In this document: in pieces, positions 36,546-48,000 of the stretch
How positions within the stretch are numbered: position 1 is the stretch's first letter
Layout: each line of letters begins with the position of its first letter
From: Mesostigma viride
Taxonomy: Eukaryota; Streptophyta; Mesostigmatophyceae; Mesostigmatales; Mesostigmataceae
Direction of reading: 5' to 3'
NCBI GenBank assembly: GCA_009746045.1
Contig: RPFO01000127.1
Span: 1,417,768-1,481,767 of the forward strand
Length of the DNA stretch: 64,000 nt
Translations under genes and position numbers: made by a program
Notes under the pieces: generated by a model
The model's database searches: none
The model's input: the letters and a program-made list of their open reading frames with translations, nothing else
What the model was told of the DNA's origin: nothing

Positions 36546-37018
36546 ATCTAGTAGTGCTTCCATGTGACGGAGACTGCTGACGAAAATGGCTGACGGCGGT
36601 ATGGCTGACGGCGGAGCTCAGAAGATCTTTTGCGTCTGAGCCCCAAATTCGGTCAGACCACTTGCATTTGATGCGCTTTCAGTTATTCAGACGCACACGC
36701 CAGTATCATAATCGGTTACGGCTGAAACGCAGTATTGCCAAAGATATCACGTGACAAGCAGCTATGCGTCAGCCTACCTATGGCAAGCTGTGCGTCAGCC
36801 TACCTATCAGATGGTATTGCACAGTGGTTGTATTGCACCCCGACAGTGTTGCGCCCCGGCATGATCGATGCACCATGCCGTGGAGAGAGCGCTCTGTGGC
36901 CTGCCCCCCTGCGGCAGTGAGAGAAGCTAGGGCGCCCTCCCTCCTTCTCGCTGTGTATATAGGGTTGAAGGTTCCTCATTACTCTGTATTGGCACCCACG
37001 TGACGCAGGGCACGTGCT
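36546..37018. other. Unassigned sequence before the ORF1 element
   Basis: Contains a local duplication (GCTATGCGTCAGCCTACCTA-like, near 36760 and 36785) but no convincing gene. Confidence 0.4.
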
Positions 37019-37045
37019 TATTAATTAATTAATTATAAAGCAGCT

Positions 37046-38490
37046 ATGACGACCCCAAAAGAAAAACGGGGTTTGGAAAAGGAGGCTGCTTTCCGGCTCC
37101 CAGCCCAACCCACTCGCCATCGTTCTTGCCCAGCCGCCTGGGCTCGCCAACCCATCGCCAGCAAACCCATGCATCGCCAAGCGCCTCGCCTGAATCCAAG
37201 AAACCATGCCACAACCGCCACAAATGGAGCCAATTCTTGCCCGGCGACAGACAGTTCTCCCTCCTCGAGTGGCAGGGGCTGTCGCCGCAGGAAGTCGTCG
37301 AGGTCCTCCAGTTCCTCACACAGGAACGGAAGCTCTTCGTGCCCCATGCAGAAGGGGGGGGGCGGCTATCGACTACCGCGACACGTCCTGGCTCTACACT
37401 TATGACGAACCACGCCAACGCCTGTTTATCTTGACCAACCACTACCAGCGCAGCCTCGGCGACCTCGGCAGAGCGCTCAGCGCCCCCACCCCCGCACAGC
37501 CGGCAGCGGGCAGCCCCATCGGCTCCCTCAGTCCCTCTGCAAGGATGACATCCGCGCAGTGCTGGAGGAGCACGTGACCTGGCCGCTGGCCGATAAGCTG
37601 ACATCGCTGAACACCACGCTCAACACGGTCGAGGCCCGGGTCTCCAATGTGGAAACCCGGGTCGTCCACAACTTAGCTACAATCCCAGTTCACGGCGCTA
37701 CGTACACACTGCGGCGCATGCAGGCTTCCGGGAAACGCATGCTGCACTTGTCTCTCGCCTTAACCAGGTGAAGGGCAAGTGCGGCGTGAGCACTCATGAA
37801 GAAGCTTAATTGAGGCCATCACCGCCCACACCGAGGCCCTGGCGCCACAGGTCACAAAGATATAGCGGAGCAGACGGCCACCAGCGCATCCCAGCCACCC
37901 CGGCAGGAGTGCTGGCGACCTCCCACCGCTCTCCTACGCGGACCTGCTGCGCCGGACAGCGACCGCCTCCACCACCGACGCCATCGCCATCGCCACAAGC
38001 TCCAGGAGCTGGAGGACCACCGCCAGGCCCAGCAACTCGGGATCGAGGTCACCGACCGCGCTCGCCGCGAGTGCCGAGTGGTGCTGCGTCGTTTCCCCCA
38101 GAAGCAAGGTGAGACGTCAACCTCCCTTGGGCACCGACGAGCTCAAGGGCCAGCTCCTTACCCTCATGCCGGCCTGGTAGGTGAGGTAGAACTGCGTGGG
38201 TGTCACCGCCTTCCCCACTCACGGGACAAGGCGGCTCCCCCACCAGTCCTGCTCACCTTTCCCTCCCGTGAGGACAAGCAGCGGTTCCTCTCGGCGTCGC
38301 AAGCGGTTGCACGACCTCACCTGGACGCTGGACGACGACCTGACCCCCGCTCAGCAGCAGCAGCGACGCGACCTGTGGCCGGAATACCTCGATCCGCCAC
38401 AAGCAGGACCCCCAGAAGCCCAAGGTGTACTGGAGGGGCGGGGACCTGATGATCAACCACAAGATGTGGACGCCCGGCCCCGCGGGCTAG
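37046..38490 (+). pseudogene. LINE ORF1 (L1-ORF1p-like) with frameshifts
   Basis: In order, across shifting frames: an N-terminal part with LEWQGLSPQEVVEVLQFL; a helical segment EEHVTWPLADKLTSLNTTLN and VEARVSNVETRV, like the ORF1p coiled coil; an RRM-like stretch (VTAFPTHGTRRLP, LLTFPS-type); and the C-terminal domain HDLTWTLDDDLTPAQQQQRR, DLWPEYL, ending near VYWRG. This is the architecture of the LINE-1 nucleic-acid chaperone. After it come about 440 bp of 3' UTR and a tail (38930-38970), with no ORF2 between. Frame breaks near 37370, 37770-37800 and 38170 show it is inactive. Confidence 0.7.
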
Positions 38491-38970
38491 ACTAGCTAAT
38501 AGCCCTAGCTTGTATCCCTCGGTAGTCACGTACTGCCGCTATGGCAGCCATGGCAGCTTACAATGTTTGCCTAATAGCTGTGCCAACATACCTATCACGT
38601 GCATGCATCGCTCATGCACGGTATACAACCAGCCATAGCCTTAGAGTAGTCCTTGTACATGCAGCCATGCTACGTCCTGGCTATGACCAGATTCCTAGCC
38701 CACGCTCCCTAGCTCAGTGTTATGCCACGCTCACATGGGTCTTATTGCACCCACAGATTGCCGGATCGTTAGCGTGTCCGGTTAGCTAGCGCGCCCGAAT
38801 GCAGCTGTGGCATGCCTTAGGCATGAAGGAGACTGGGGGTCTCTGCCCTTTCTCCTGTTGTGCACACACAGGGATTAAAAGCACTTCGGTGCTCCGTGAC
38901 TCCCCAACGGGACCAGGTGTTTAATTAATTAATTAATTAATTAATTAATTAATTAATTAATTAATTAATC
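38491..38970 (+). mobile_element. 3' UTR and TTAA tail of the ORF1-only element
   Basis: It ends with a self-complementary segment (AAAAGCACTTCGGTGCTC, about 38877) and CTCCCCAACGGGA, then a (TTAA)n run at 38930-38968. The same 3' UTR is found inverted at 40070-40500. Confidence 0.7.
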
Positions 38971-39093
38971 TAGTGCTTTTAATGGTTGGGGAATGATGCA
39001 GACGATATTTGTATAAACTTTTGTGTAGTTATTTTTTCTAATGAGATTAGCATAGTATGTACTCCGTGGCATGCCTTTGCGCATGACACGCAA

Positions 39094-39639
39094 TATCAGG
39101 GTATATGCCTCGTATTTCGGACGAGATTAGGCAGCGTAGGATAGCATTTGTAGGACACCTTCAGTTGCTCGCACCAGCCAGGTCGACACCGCCCTTGGTC
39201 TGGCAGGCCCCCAGCGGCTTGGCCAGCTGGCCAGCTAGGGCGGCATATTCTGACCTGGCCTGGCCCCAAGGGCATTCACAAAAGGGTAGGGAAACATGTC
39301 ACGAACTACATCCAGATGTTGCTGGACGACCTTGTGGTCCCAGCCCAGTTTGAGCACCGCATCCACTCCGTCTCTCTTCTTTGGACTGCCATGCAGAACA
39401 AGACGCGGTGGTAGAAGATTGTCAAGGCTCACACGCCAGCCCCTGTGGGCAAGCCACCTCCCCCCAAGAGGAGGAGGCGTTTTGATGAGTAGTGTAGTTA
39501 GGATTTTTCTAGACTAGATAGCTTAGAGTTAGGTTAGTTCGATTACGCGGCTCCTTCCACTCCACCCATCCATCAAGGAATGTGTGCTACATGATCTCCC
39601 AGCGGAGGCATGTTATTATTTAATTTAATTTAATGTTTA
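39094..39639 (+). mobile_element. 5'-truncated LINE with 11-bp target duplication
   Basis: Flanked by ATGACACGCAA at 39083-39093 and 39640-39650. It encodes the ORF2 end (MPRISDEIRQRRIAFVGHL, then in another frame LLDDLVVPAQFEHRI). 3' UTR, a CTCC...GGAG hairpin (39595-39607) and a TTTAATTTAA tail follow. The flanking sequence (38975-39082) is itself a repeat, found inverted at 60060-60175. Confidence 0.85.
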
Positions 39640-39686
39640 ATGACACGCAAGTACTTATAGTTAACTTACTTACTTAACCCCGATGC

Positions 39687-40066
39687 CGGATGGATGGATG
39701 GATGGATGGATGGATGGATGGATGGATGGATGGATCCATGGATGGATGGATGGATGGATGGATGGATGGATGGATGGATGGATGGATGGATGGATGGATG
39801 GATGGATGGATGGATGGATGGATGGATGGATGGATGGATGGATGGATGGATGGATGGATGGATGGATGGATGGATGGATGGATGGATGGATGGATGGATG
39901 GATGGATGGATGGATGGATGGATGGATGGATGGATGGATGGATGGATGGATGGATGGATGGATGGATGGATGGATGGATGGATGGATGGATGGATGGATG
40001 GATGGATGGATGGATGGATGGATGGATGGATGGATGGATGGATGGATGGATGGATGGATCGATGGA
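39687..40066. repeat. (GGAT)n microsatellite, about 95 units
   Basis: Nearly pure tetranucleotide with one interruption near 39735. Flanked right by a TTAATTAA tail. All three frames encode Trp-Met-Asp-Gly repeats only because 4 and 3 are coprime; not a gene. Confidence 0.98.
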
Positions 40067-40800
40067 TTAGTTAATTAATTAAACACGTGCTCCCGAATTG
40101 GGGAGTCACGGAGCACTGAAGTGCTTTTAATCCCTGTGTGTGCACTACAGGAGAAAGGGCAGAGACCCCCAGTCTCCTTCATGCCAAAGGCATGCCACAG
40201 CTGCAATCGGGCGCGCTAGCTAAAAGGACAGGCTAACGATCCGGCAAACTGTGGGTGCAATAAGACCCATGTAAGCGTGGCATAACAAGTATAGCGTGGG
40301 CAAGTAATCTGACCATAGCACGGGCGTAGCATGGCTGTACTAGGACTAGGCTAAGGCTATGGCTGGTTGTGTACCGTGCGTTGGCGGCACGTGACTAGGT
40401 ATGTTGGCACAGCTATTAGGCAAACATTCTAGGCATGGCTGCCGCTTAGCGGCAGTGACTCCAATGGTTACAATTGCTAGGGCTATTGCTATTCTATAGC
40501 CCGCTGGGGGCGTCCACATCTTGTGGTTGATCATCAGGTCCCCGCCCCTCCAGTACACCTTGGGCTTCTGGGGGTCCTGCTTATGGCGGAGGTATTCCGG
40601 CCACAGGTCGCGTCGCTGCTGTTGCTGAGCGGGGGTCAGGTCGTCATCCAGCGTCCAGGTGAGGTCGTGCAACCTCTTGCGACGAGAGAGGAACCGCTGC
40701 TTATCCTCAGGGGAGGGGAAGGTGAGCAGGACTGCATGGTGGGGGAGCCGCCTTGTCCCGTGAGTGGGGAAGGCGGTGGCACCCACGCAGTTCTACCTCA
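40067..40800 (-). mobile_element. Inverted, 5'-truncated ORF1-only element
   Basis: The minus strand carries ORF1 C-terminal codons (RKRLHDLTWTLDDDLTPAQQ, DLWPEYL, VYWRGGDL) and the same 3' UTR as 38491-38970. The hairpin and TTAA tail lie at 40067-40085. The ORF1 end is open and without the frame breaks of the plus-strand copy. Confidence 0.75.
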
Positions 40801-40814
40801 CCTACCAGCCCCAT

Positions 40815-41765
40815 GGATGGATTAAATTAATTAATTAAAATCATAGCTCCGTTGGGAGCATATGTAACACATAGCCCTGAGAAAGGGGCATCTATGGGTT
40901 TGTAATACAATCAGGGCTACAACCTGCAGGTGGAGGATGTACAACTGTCACCTGCTCTGGGTGCACAAGGTGCACCTGCACCGCCATGATGGTTCATGCC
41001 TCCTTATCAAGCACAGGCACCCAGGGGGGGCTTGAGGAGAGGGCCTAGAAGGCCTGCATGACATATGGGGTGGAGGGTATGTGGCTAGGCTATAGCTGGT
41101 GTACACATGGCATCTCAGCAGAGAGTAACTCCCTGCATAGGCATCGCATGGCTGAATTCTTAATGCATCATCCATGGGAGGTCCCATTGTAGGCTGGGCG
41201 CGGCTAAATACTGAAAGCAACATCCATGGGGGCCATTATGGGCGCACATGCGCGTGGGCCACTTGCAAAGGCTAAGCCTATCTAATCTACACTACTGGTA
41301 TATTCCCTAGTCTGGGGTGGCAGGAGGGGCCTGCCAGGGCTTGTGGTCAACGTGGATGACCGCCCCCTCCAGTATACCGGCTTCCCCCCTGCACGCTGCC
41401 GGAGCTGAAGGTAGGTCGGCCATAGCTCGCGTCGCCGCTGTTGCTGGGCCAGGGTCAAGTCGTCGTCCAGCGTGAAGCGAGTCTCCGCGAGCTTCTTGCG
41501 GCATTTAAGGAACGCCAGCTTGTCCGTCATGTACTTAAAGGTGAGGAGCACGGGTGCCGGGCCAGCCTTCCCCCGCGCGCGGGGGAGGCGGACAGCCGAC
41601 ATGTCCAGCTCACCAGTGAGTAACATGGGGGCAAGAATGGCGCGCTTAACTGCCTCAAGGAGACTCGTGGAGGTCTCACCTGCCGGCTGGTCGAAGTGCT
41701 TGACGATGACATTGTGGCTGCGCTTGTCGAGCTCGGCCGCCTCGCGAAGGTCGAGGGCTTGTTGC
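40815..41765 (-). mobile_element. Second ORF1-only element family
   Basis: ORF1 (minus, 41765-41282): [11 protein letters not shown], then [20 protein letters not shown], then [20 protein letters not shown] and GGKPVYWRG. These match the RRM and C-terminal domains of L1 ORF1p. The 3' UTR runs 41281-40860 to a GCTCC-GTTG-GGAGC hairpin (40846-40859) and a TTAATTAATT tail (40822-40840). The 5' side runs directly into the GGAT array. No ORF2. Confidence 0.75.
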
Positions 41766-41766
41766 T

Positions 41767-42621
41767 TGGATGGATGGATGGATGGATGGCCGGATGGATG
41801 GATGGATGGATGGATGGATGGATGGATGGATGGATGGATGGATGGATGGATGGATGGATGGATGGATGGATGGATGGATGGATGGATGGATGGATGGATG
41901 GATGGATGGATGGATGGATGGATGGATGGATGGATGGATGGATGGATGGATGGATGGATGGATGGATGGATGGATGGATGGATGGATGGATGGATGGATG
42001 GATGGATGGATGGATGGATGGATGGATGGATGGATGGATGGATGGATGGATGGATGGATGGATGGATGGATGGATGGATGGATGGATGGATGGATGGATG
42101 GATGGATGGATGGATGGATGGATGGATGGATGGATGGATGGATGGATGGATGGATGGATGGATGGATGGATGGATGGATGGATGGCCGGATGGATGGATG
42201 GATGGATGGATGGATGGATGGATGGATGGATGGATGGATGGATGGATGGATGGATGGATGGATGGATGGATGGATGGATGGATGGATGGATGGATGGATG
42301 GATGGATGGATGGATGGATGGATGGATGGATGGATGGATGGATGGATGGATGGATGGATGGATGGATGGATGGATGGATGGATGGATGGATGGATGGATG
42401 GATGGATGGATGGATGGATGGATGGATGGATGGATGGATGGATGGATGGATGGATGGATGGATGGATGGATGGATGGATGGATGGATGGATGGATGGATG
42501 GATGGATGGATGGATGGATGGATGGATGGATGGATGGATGGATGGATGGATGGATGGATGGATGGATGGATGGATGGATGGATGGATGGATGGATGGATG
42601 GATGGATGGATGGATGGATGG
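41767..42621. repeat. (GGAT)n microsatellite, about 213 units
   Basis: An 855-bp tetranucleotide array with only two GGCC interruptions (about 41788 and 42184). The long frames on both strands are artefacts. Confidence 0.98.
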
Positions 42622-42639
42622 GTGCACGCAATCCTACCG

Positions 42640-42904
42640 GTCTAAGCTAGCCGGCAAATGGCAGCAATACATGCTGGTGGCACGCGGTCCAGAGCTAGGA
42701 TGGCCCAAAGAGCCTCGCAGAGGACCACGTGTCGAAAGCCTTGATATAGTCGACAAAAATGACGACCAGCGGAAAACCATCAGGGCAAATGCGACTCACC
42801 TCCTCCACCAGCTGGCGCGCGACAAATACAGCCATGACAGTGTTGCGTAAGGCCACGACGGAAAACCATCTGAGACTCACCCAGGTGTGGGTCCAGTGCA
42901 GCAC
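42640..42904 (-). pseudogene. LINE reverse transcriptase N-terminal fragment
   Basis: Encodes [13 protein letters not shown] and [16 protein letters not shown], the first RT palm block with its catalytic Asp (FVDY-KAFD). A frameshift separates it from an upstream QMVFRRG-like segment. It faces the opposite way to the adjoining LINE 3' end. Confidence 0.75.
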
Positions 42905-43260
42905 GGGTGGTAGACCAGCCCATCAACTACACAGATCGATCAGCTGCTGGCCGACCTCATGGTCCCCGCTCAGTTTGAACACCGCATTTCCACCCTGTCT
43001 CTAGTTTGGACTGCCATGCTGGATCGACAAGAAGAGATAGCAGAATATTGTCCAGGCCCAAATGCCAGCCCCGGTGGGCAAGCACTCTCCACCCAGGAGG
43101 AAGGGGTGCTTTACTGAGTAGAGTAGCTGTAGGATTCTGGTAGATTATATTAGAACTTTAGCTTAGTTTTTCGCAGCTCCGTTCACACCCACCCACCAGC
43201 AATGGAATACTGTTCGTGCTACATGATCTCCCAATGGAGTCATGTTATAATATATTTTTT
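42905..43260 (+). mobile_element. LINE 3' end (ORF2 C-terminus, 3' UTR, tail)
   Basis: Plus-strand ORF2 end (DLMVPAQFEHRI-like, then SLVWTAML). 3' UTR, a CTCC-CAAT-GGAG hairpin (43228-43239) and a T/A-rich tail follow. Joined head to head with the inverted RT piece at 42640-42904. Confidence 0.78.
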
Positions 43261-43709
43261 TGATACATAGACAACTATGATAACCCTTTCCACTTATTAC
43301 AACCTTCCTGGTGGGCGCTCGTGAGAAAAAAAGGTTCCAAAAAGAAGGTACACCTTCTTGCATGCCCCTCTGCCAGCATCAATGAGACGAGCATCAAGGA
43401 GCATACGCATATGTTGTCTCGTTGATGTTGAACATTGCTAAAGCAGGCAGAGCATATTGGACCTGCCATGTCATATAACAAAGCTGATGCACAAGATAAG
43501 GCTGACAAGGGGGAACAAAGAGCAAAAAAGGTTTTCCATTATTCCGGTCCATGCAGTCATCACTGTTGCACACTACAGTGCAACACAAGTGAGGTGGTCC
43601 TGTGATCTAAAGGGGCGTGAAAGATGCAATGACTAGAATTTAATAATGCCTCCTGCAACATGCACGAAGCCGCTGGCATTGTCCTCCCCTGCCCCTAGAA
43701 CCACCCCCC
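43261..43709. other. 3' flank of the J-domain gene, nothing recognised
   Basis: No convincing gene. It probably contains the 3' UTR and polyadenylation region of the minus-strand gene ending at 43710. Confidence 0.4.
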
Positions 43710-44950
43710 TCACGTCAGCGAGATGCCACTGCCCAGCCCTCCCCAGCGAGAACCCCACACACCCCAATCTGCTGCATTGCCCATGAACGCACCGCCCCCA
43801 CCCCAGCCCATCTGCGCCCCCTCCAGGCCCATGCCGCCCCCCTGGCCAAACCCTTGCTCGGGTCCCGGCGCCCCCACCGCCACATACGCCCCCACCGCCG
43901 GGCTCGCCCCCTCCCCTCGCATCTCAGCCGCAAACCCGGCTACCCCCGGTGTCTGCGACAAAGAAGGGCCGATCGATGATGGCATGGCCTCACGCACATC
44001 CGACGCGGGCATGCCAGGCAGCACGTTGCCAACACCATACCCACCGCCATGCGCAGCCGGCACGCCCCCATTTGCAGTGACCAGCAACGTCCCTGGGGCC
44101 GCGTATGGCTGCACCTGGCCAGGTGCCTGGGGAGGTCCCATGCCAGGTGGCCGGTACTGCGGCTTGTAAGGGGGCGCCCGCTGCTTCTTCCCAACGCCAC
44201 TCTGAGGGGGGTGGTAGGGCGCCTGCCCTTGCACTTGCTGCTGCTGCTGTTGCATTTGTTGTTGCTGTTGCTGCTGCTGCTGCATGGGTGGCGCCATCTG
44301 CTGGTACCCGGCCCGGTCCATGGCCCCCCCCCACTCCCGTTGCCCATGCCCCCCAAATGACCAGCCCCCATGCCCTGCCCATGCAGTGCTCCCTCTTGCA
44401 CCCGGGTCGCCGCGTGAACACTGGCATCCCCCAGGGGGGTGCCCACATGGCCGTTGTAGCTGCTGCCGCCGCCACGGTGGGCGACATTCCCAGGCCCGGC
44501 CGAGGGGAGCGGGAGCGAACCATTGAGCGCGGTGGCGGAGGGGGGAAGCGCGGTGGATGAGGCCAAGGGGCTGGCCACAGGCAACCCGATGCCGCTGTAG
44601 CTGGCCTCCGCGCCCACCCCATGTGACCGGACCAGGTCATGCGCCCGCGTGCCATTGCTGTCTGTTGTCACTGTCGCGACCGCCTGTGCCGCCTGCCACT
44701 GCTGCTGCCGCGCGCGGCTCTCGGCCTCCATTTGTGCTTCCAGCTCTGCGACCGTGGTCCCGTGCACCAATGAGGGGGCGCCACCTGTCGCGTACGGCAT
44801 CCCTGCGTGCATGGGCATCGCGTGCATGCCACCTGGCACTGGGCCACGCTGCACGGCCACGGAGGGCTGGTGCAGGTGCTGATGCATCTGCACCTGCGGT
44901 TGCTGTTGCGGCGGCTGTTGCACTTGCTGCATGTGATGCATGTGCTGCAT

Positions 44951-45004
<54 letters not shown>

Positions 45005-48000
45005 TTGTTGCTGCTGTTGCTGCTGCTGCTGTTGTTGTTGCTGGTGCTGTTGCTGCATTTGCTGCTGCTGCTGCTGTTGTGGTTGCTGCTGTTGTGGTTG
45101 CTGCTGTTGCTGAATTTGCTGCTGCTGCTGTTGTGGTTGCTGCTGCTGCTGTTGTGGTTGATGTGGCAGGCTGGTTGGCTGCGGTAGGCCCGGCTGGTAC
45201 CGCTGCGGCTGGTACCTTGCAGGCTGCGTGCCCCCCTGCGGCCCCGTGGGCAGGTACCCTTGCGCCGTCTGCGGCGCAACAGAAGGACTGGCCGTCGGAC
45301 CTGGCTTCATGACAGGTACAGCGCGCCCAAGGGATGACATGGCGGGCACAGGAACCGTGCCCACAATACTCCTAGCAGCCGCACTACTGGCCATATTGCT
45401 GGTAGAGGCTGCATTACCGGCCAGCGGGGGGGTGGGCCCCACCAGCCCATTGGCCTCCCCCAACCCCTGCGTGTTCGGGGGGGGGGCGGTCAATGGCGTT
45501 GCACCTGCATCAGGTGCTCCTCTGCCCTTGGCTCCTTGCGACATCCCGGGGGGCATGTACTGCGGGGGCCCACTGAATACCTTCCCAGTGCGCGAGTCAT
45601 AGATACCGGGCGGGCGACCACCTGCCGACGCCGGCGGGGTCGCGGCCACAGGGGCAGGGGCGGGCATGGTAGTTGGCCGGGGGACATTGTTGTTGATGTT
45701 GTTGTTGTTGTTGTAGACAGCGCTGTTGACATTGGCGTTGGTGTTGGCGTGGACCTGAAAGGGACAACACCCCACGGGCAACACCCCACCAGCGCCACGA
45801 CCACACGCAAGGTTGGAATCATCCCCCATGAGGCAGACGCAAGGTAGGCCAGCCCAGATGAGAGGGAAACCAATGCATGGGGTTAGAGGGAGGCCAGCAT
45901 GGGGTACAACGGGGAGCCAACACATAAGAACTAACGAGAAAACCAAAACAGGCAATACAGAACATCAAGCCCACAACTGCATTGCATTCTTGTACTTGTT
46001 TGTGTAGACACGGCGTAGGGGAGCAACAAGCCCGGGCCGCACAGGAATGGCTCATTCCTATGTGACAGCACAGCAGCAGCGTCCCTGCCATACCACTGGC
46101 TTCACTTCTACTTCACTTACCGTACATCTGTCCACACGCACCCTCACCAACCGGCGCCTGCATCCGTGTACAGGAGGGAGCGACGGACGAGCTGTCAACA
46201 TGGTAACACTACTACAGGTGACGTCACGAGGCAAACCCGTAACTTTAGTCACTCGACTACAACCCGCGGCTCACAAGGCAAGCCGCTAGTATGGCTCATG
46301 ACTAGCGCGTGACAAGGCAAGCCGCTAGTATGGCTCATGACTAGCGCGTGACAAGGCAAGCCGCTAGTATGGCTCATGACTAGCGCGTGACAAGGCAAGC
46401 CGCTAGTATGGCTCATGACTAGAGCGTGACAAGGCAAGCCGCTAGTATGGCTCATGACTAGCGCGTGACAAGGCAAGCCGCTAGTATGGCTCATGACTAG
46501 CGTGTGACAAGGCAAGCCGTTAGTATGGCTCATGACTAGAGCGTGACAAGGCCAGCTGCTAGTATGGCTCACGACTAGCACGTCACAAGGCCAGCTGCTC
46601 CTCTCCTCAGCGGACGGGATCCCAGATTGGGTGTGCCACATTCCTACAGCTGCGCATTAACAGCAGCTGCATATTCACACATCTGCACACTCAAACCTGC
46701 GCATGCGTTACCACACCTGCACAGTCACACCTCCCACATCCACACACCTGCGCCATGGGGGGAGCAGCAGCGGCCGCCACCGGTGCCACGGTGGCCTGGT
46801 GCTGCGGCGCGTAGTAGTGCTGCTGCTGTGGCTGCTGCTGCTGTTGTTGCTGCGGCTGGTACGCCTGCGGCCTGCCAGCCACCACATGCTGATGTCGCTG
46901 CTGCTGCTGCGACGGCGGCGGTGGCTGATGATGATGATGATGATGTGAGGGCATCGACGCCTGTTGTGCATGATGCGCTGCCGGTCGGGCATCCGCCCTC
47001 CTGCGTGCGGCAGCCTCTGCCTCAGCTGCAGCCACCTCCTCCTGCTGCAGCCGCATGGCCAGCTCCAACGATGCGCGCTCCAGCCGCTCCCTCTCCCGCC
47101 TCTGCTCTGCCGCCGCCGCCGCTTCCGCCGCGCGCACCTCTGCGATGATGCTGGCCGCGTCCGATGATGAGCTGGTGGCACCTCGATGGATGCCAGGATT
47201 ACCGCCCCCCCCAAAGCCTGCCCCGCCGCCCATGTTGCTGTTATTACTGCCCGCGAGGCTATTAATCGTGCCGACATTCCCGCCGACATTCCCAGCATGG
47301 CTCGCGCGATGCGTCTGCACCATCGAGTGCCCCAGAGGGTGGGGGGAGCTCGCCGGTGATGACCGTGGTGACGGCTGCCCGTACGGTGGCTGCTGCACAG
47401 TAGCGGGCTCCAACTGCCCGCCCGCCCGCCCTGCGCCTGCTTCCTTGGCCGCAGCCTTTCGCCTCGCATTCCTTCGCTGGTTCTTGGTCAGCGCGGACCC
47501 GTCGGCGTCCGACGATGACGCGCCACCTGTCCCTGACGGCGAGCTGGCATCCGCAGGTGATGGCCGCGTGGTTGTTGTCATGGATGGTGATGGATAAGGA
47601 GAGGGGGTGGTTTTCTCAGGTACCTTGCTACCATCGGGGCTAGACTTGTGCAGCCCTTTCCCAGAGGCAGCTCTCCCGTTGGGCGATGCAGCGGGTTGAC
47701 CGGTGCCAATTTGGCCGCCCTTGTTCGTCGCATCTTTGGACGATGATGAGGATGATGCGGATGATGAGGCAGCGGCAGCGGAGGAGACTGACGATCCATT
47801 ACCCTTTGATGTCGCTTGTTGTTCTGCCAGCCGAAGCAGAGAGAAGGGGTTGCTGGCGGACGCCACGCCGTCGTCGTCTGCGGGGCAGAGCATTAGTAAG
47901 CAGACGGCACGGGCGCGGCGGGCACATGCATAGATGTGAACGGGCGTGGCACGGTACATGTGCGCCTAACGGCGAGGGTGCGGCGGGCATGCAGGTATTC

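Noticed and set aside
39690-42850. Very long frames of repeating WMDG (plus) or SIHP (minus), up to 449 codons
   Set aside because: They are translations of a tetranucleotide microsatellite, open in every frame; only the ORF1 end at 41282-41765 is real.
44668-45279. Poly-Ser/Asn, poly-Leu and poly-Ala frames over the CAG tract
   Set aside because: Alternative readings of the trinucleotide repeat; the Gln frame continues in phase from exon 4.
46249-46641. 130-codon repeat protein on the minus strand
   Set aside because: A 39-bp minisatellite inside an intron that both neighbouring exons splice across in phase.
46708-47597. Frames overlapping exon 4 of the J-domain gene on both strands
   Set aside because: GC-rich shadows; only the frame joined by the 47877 acceptor and 46748 donor keeps phase with the other exons.
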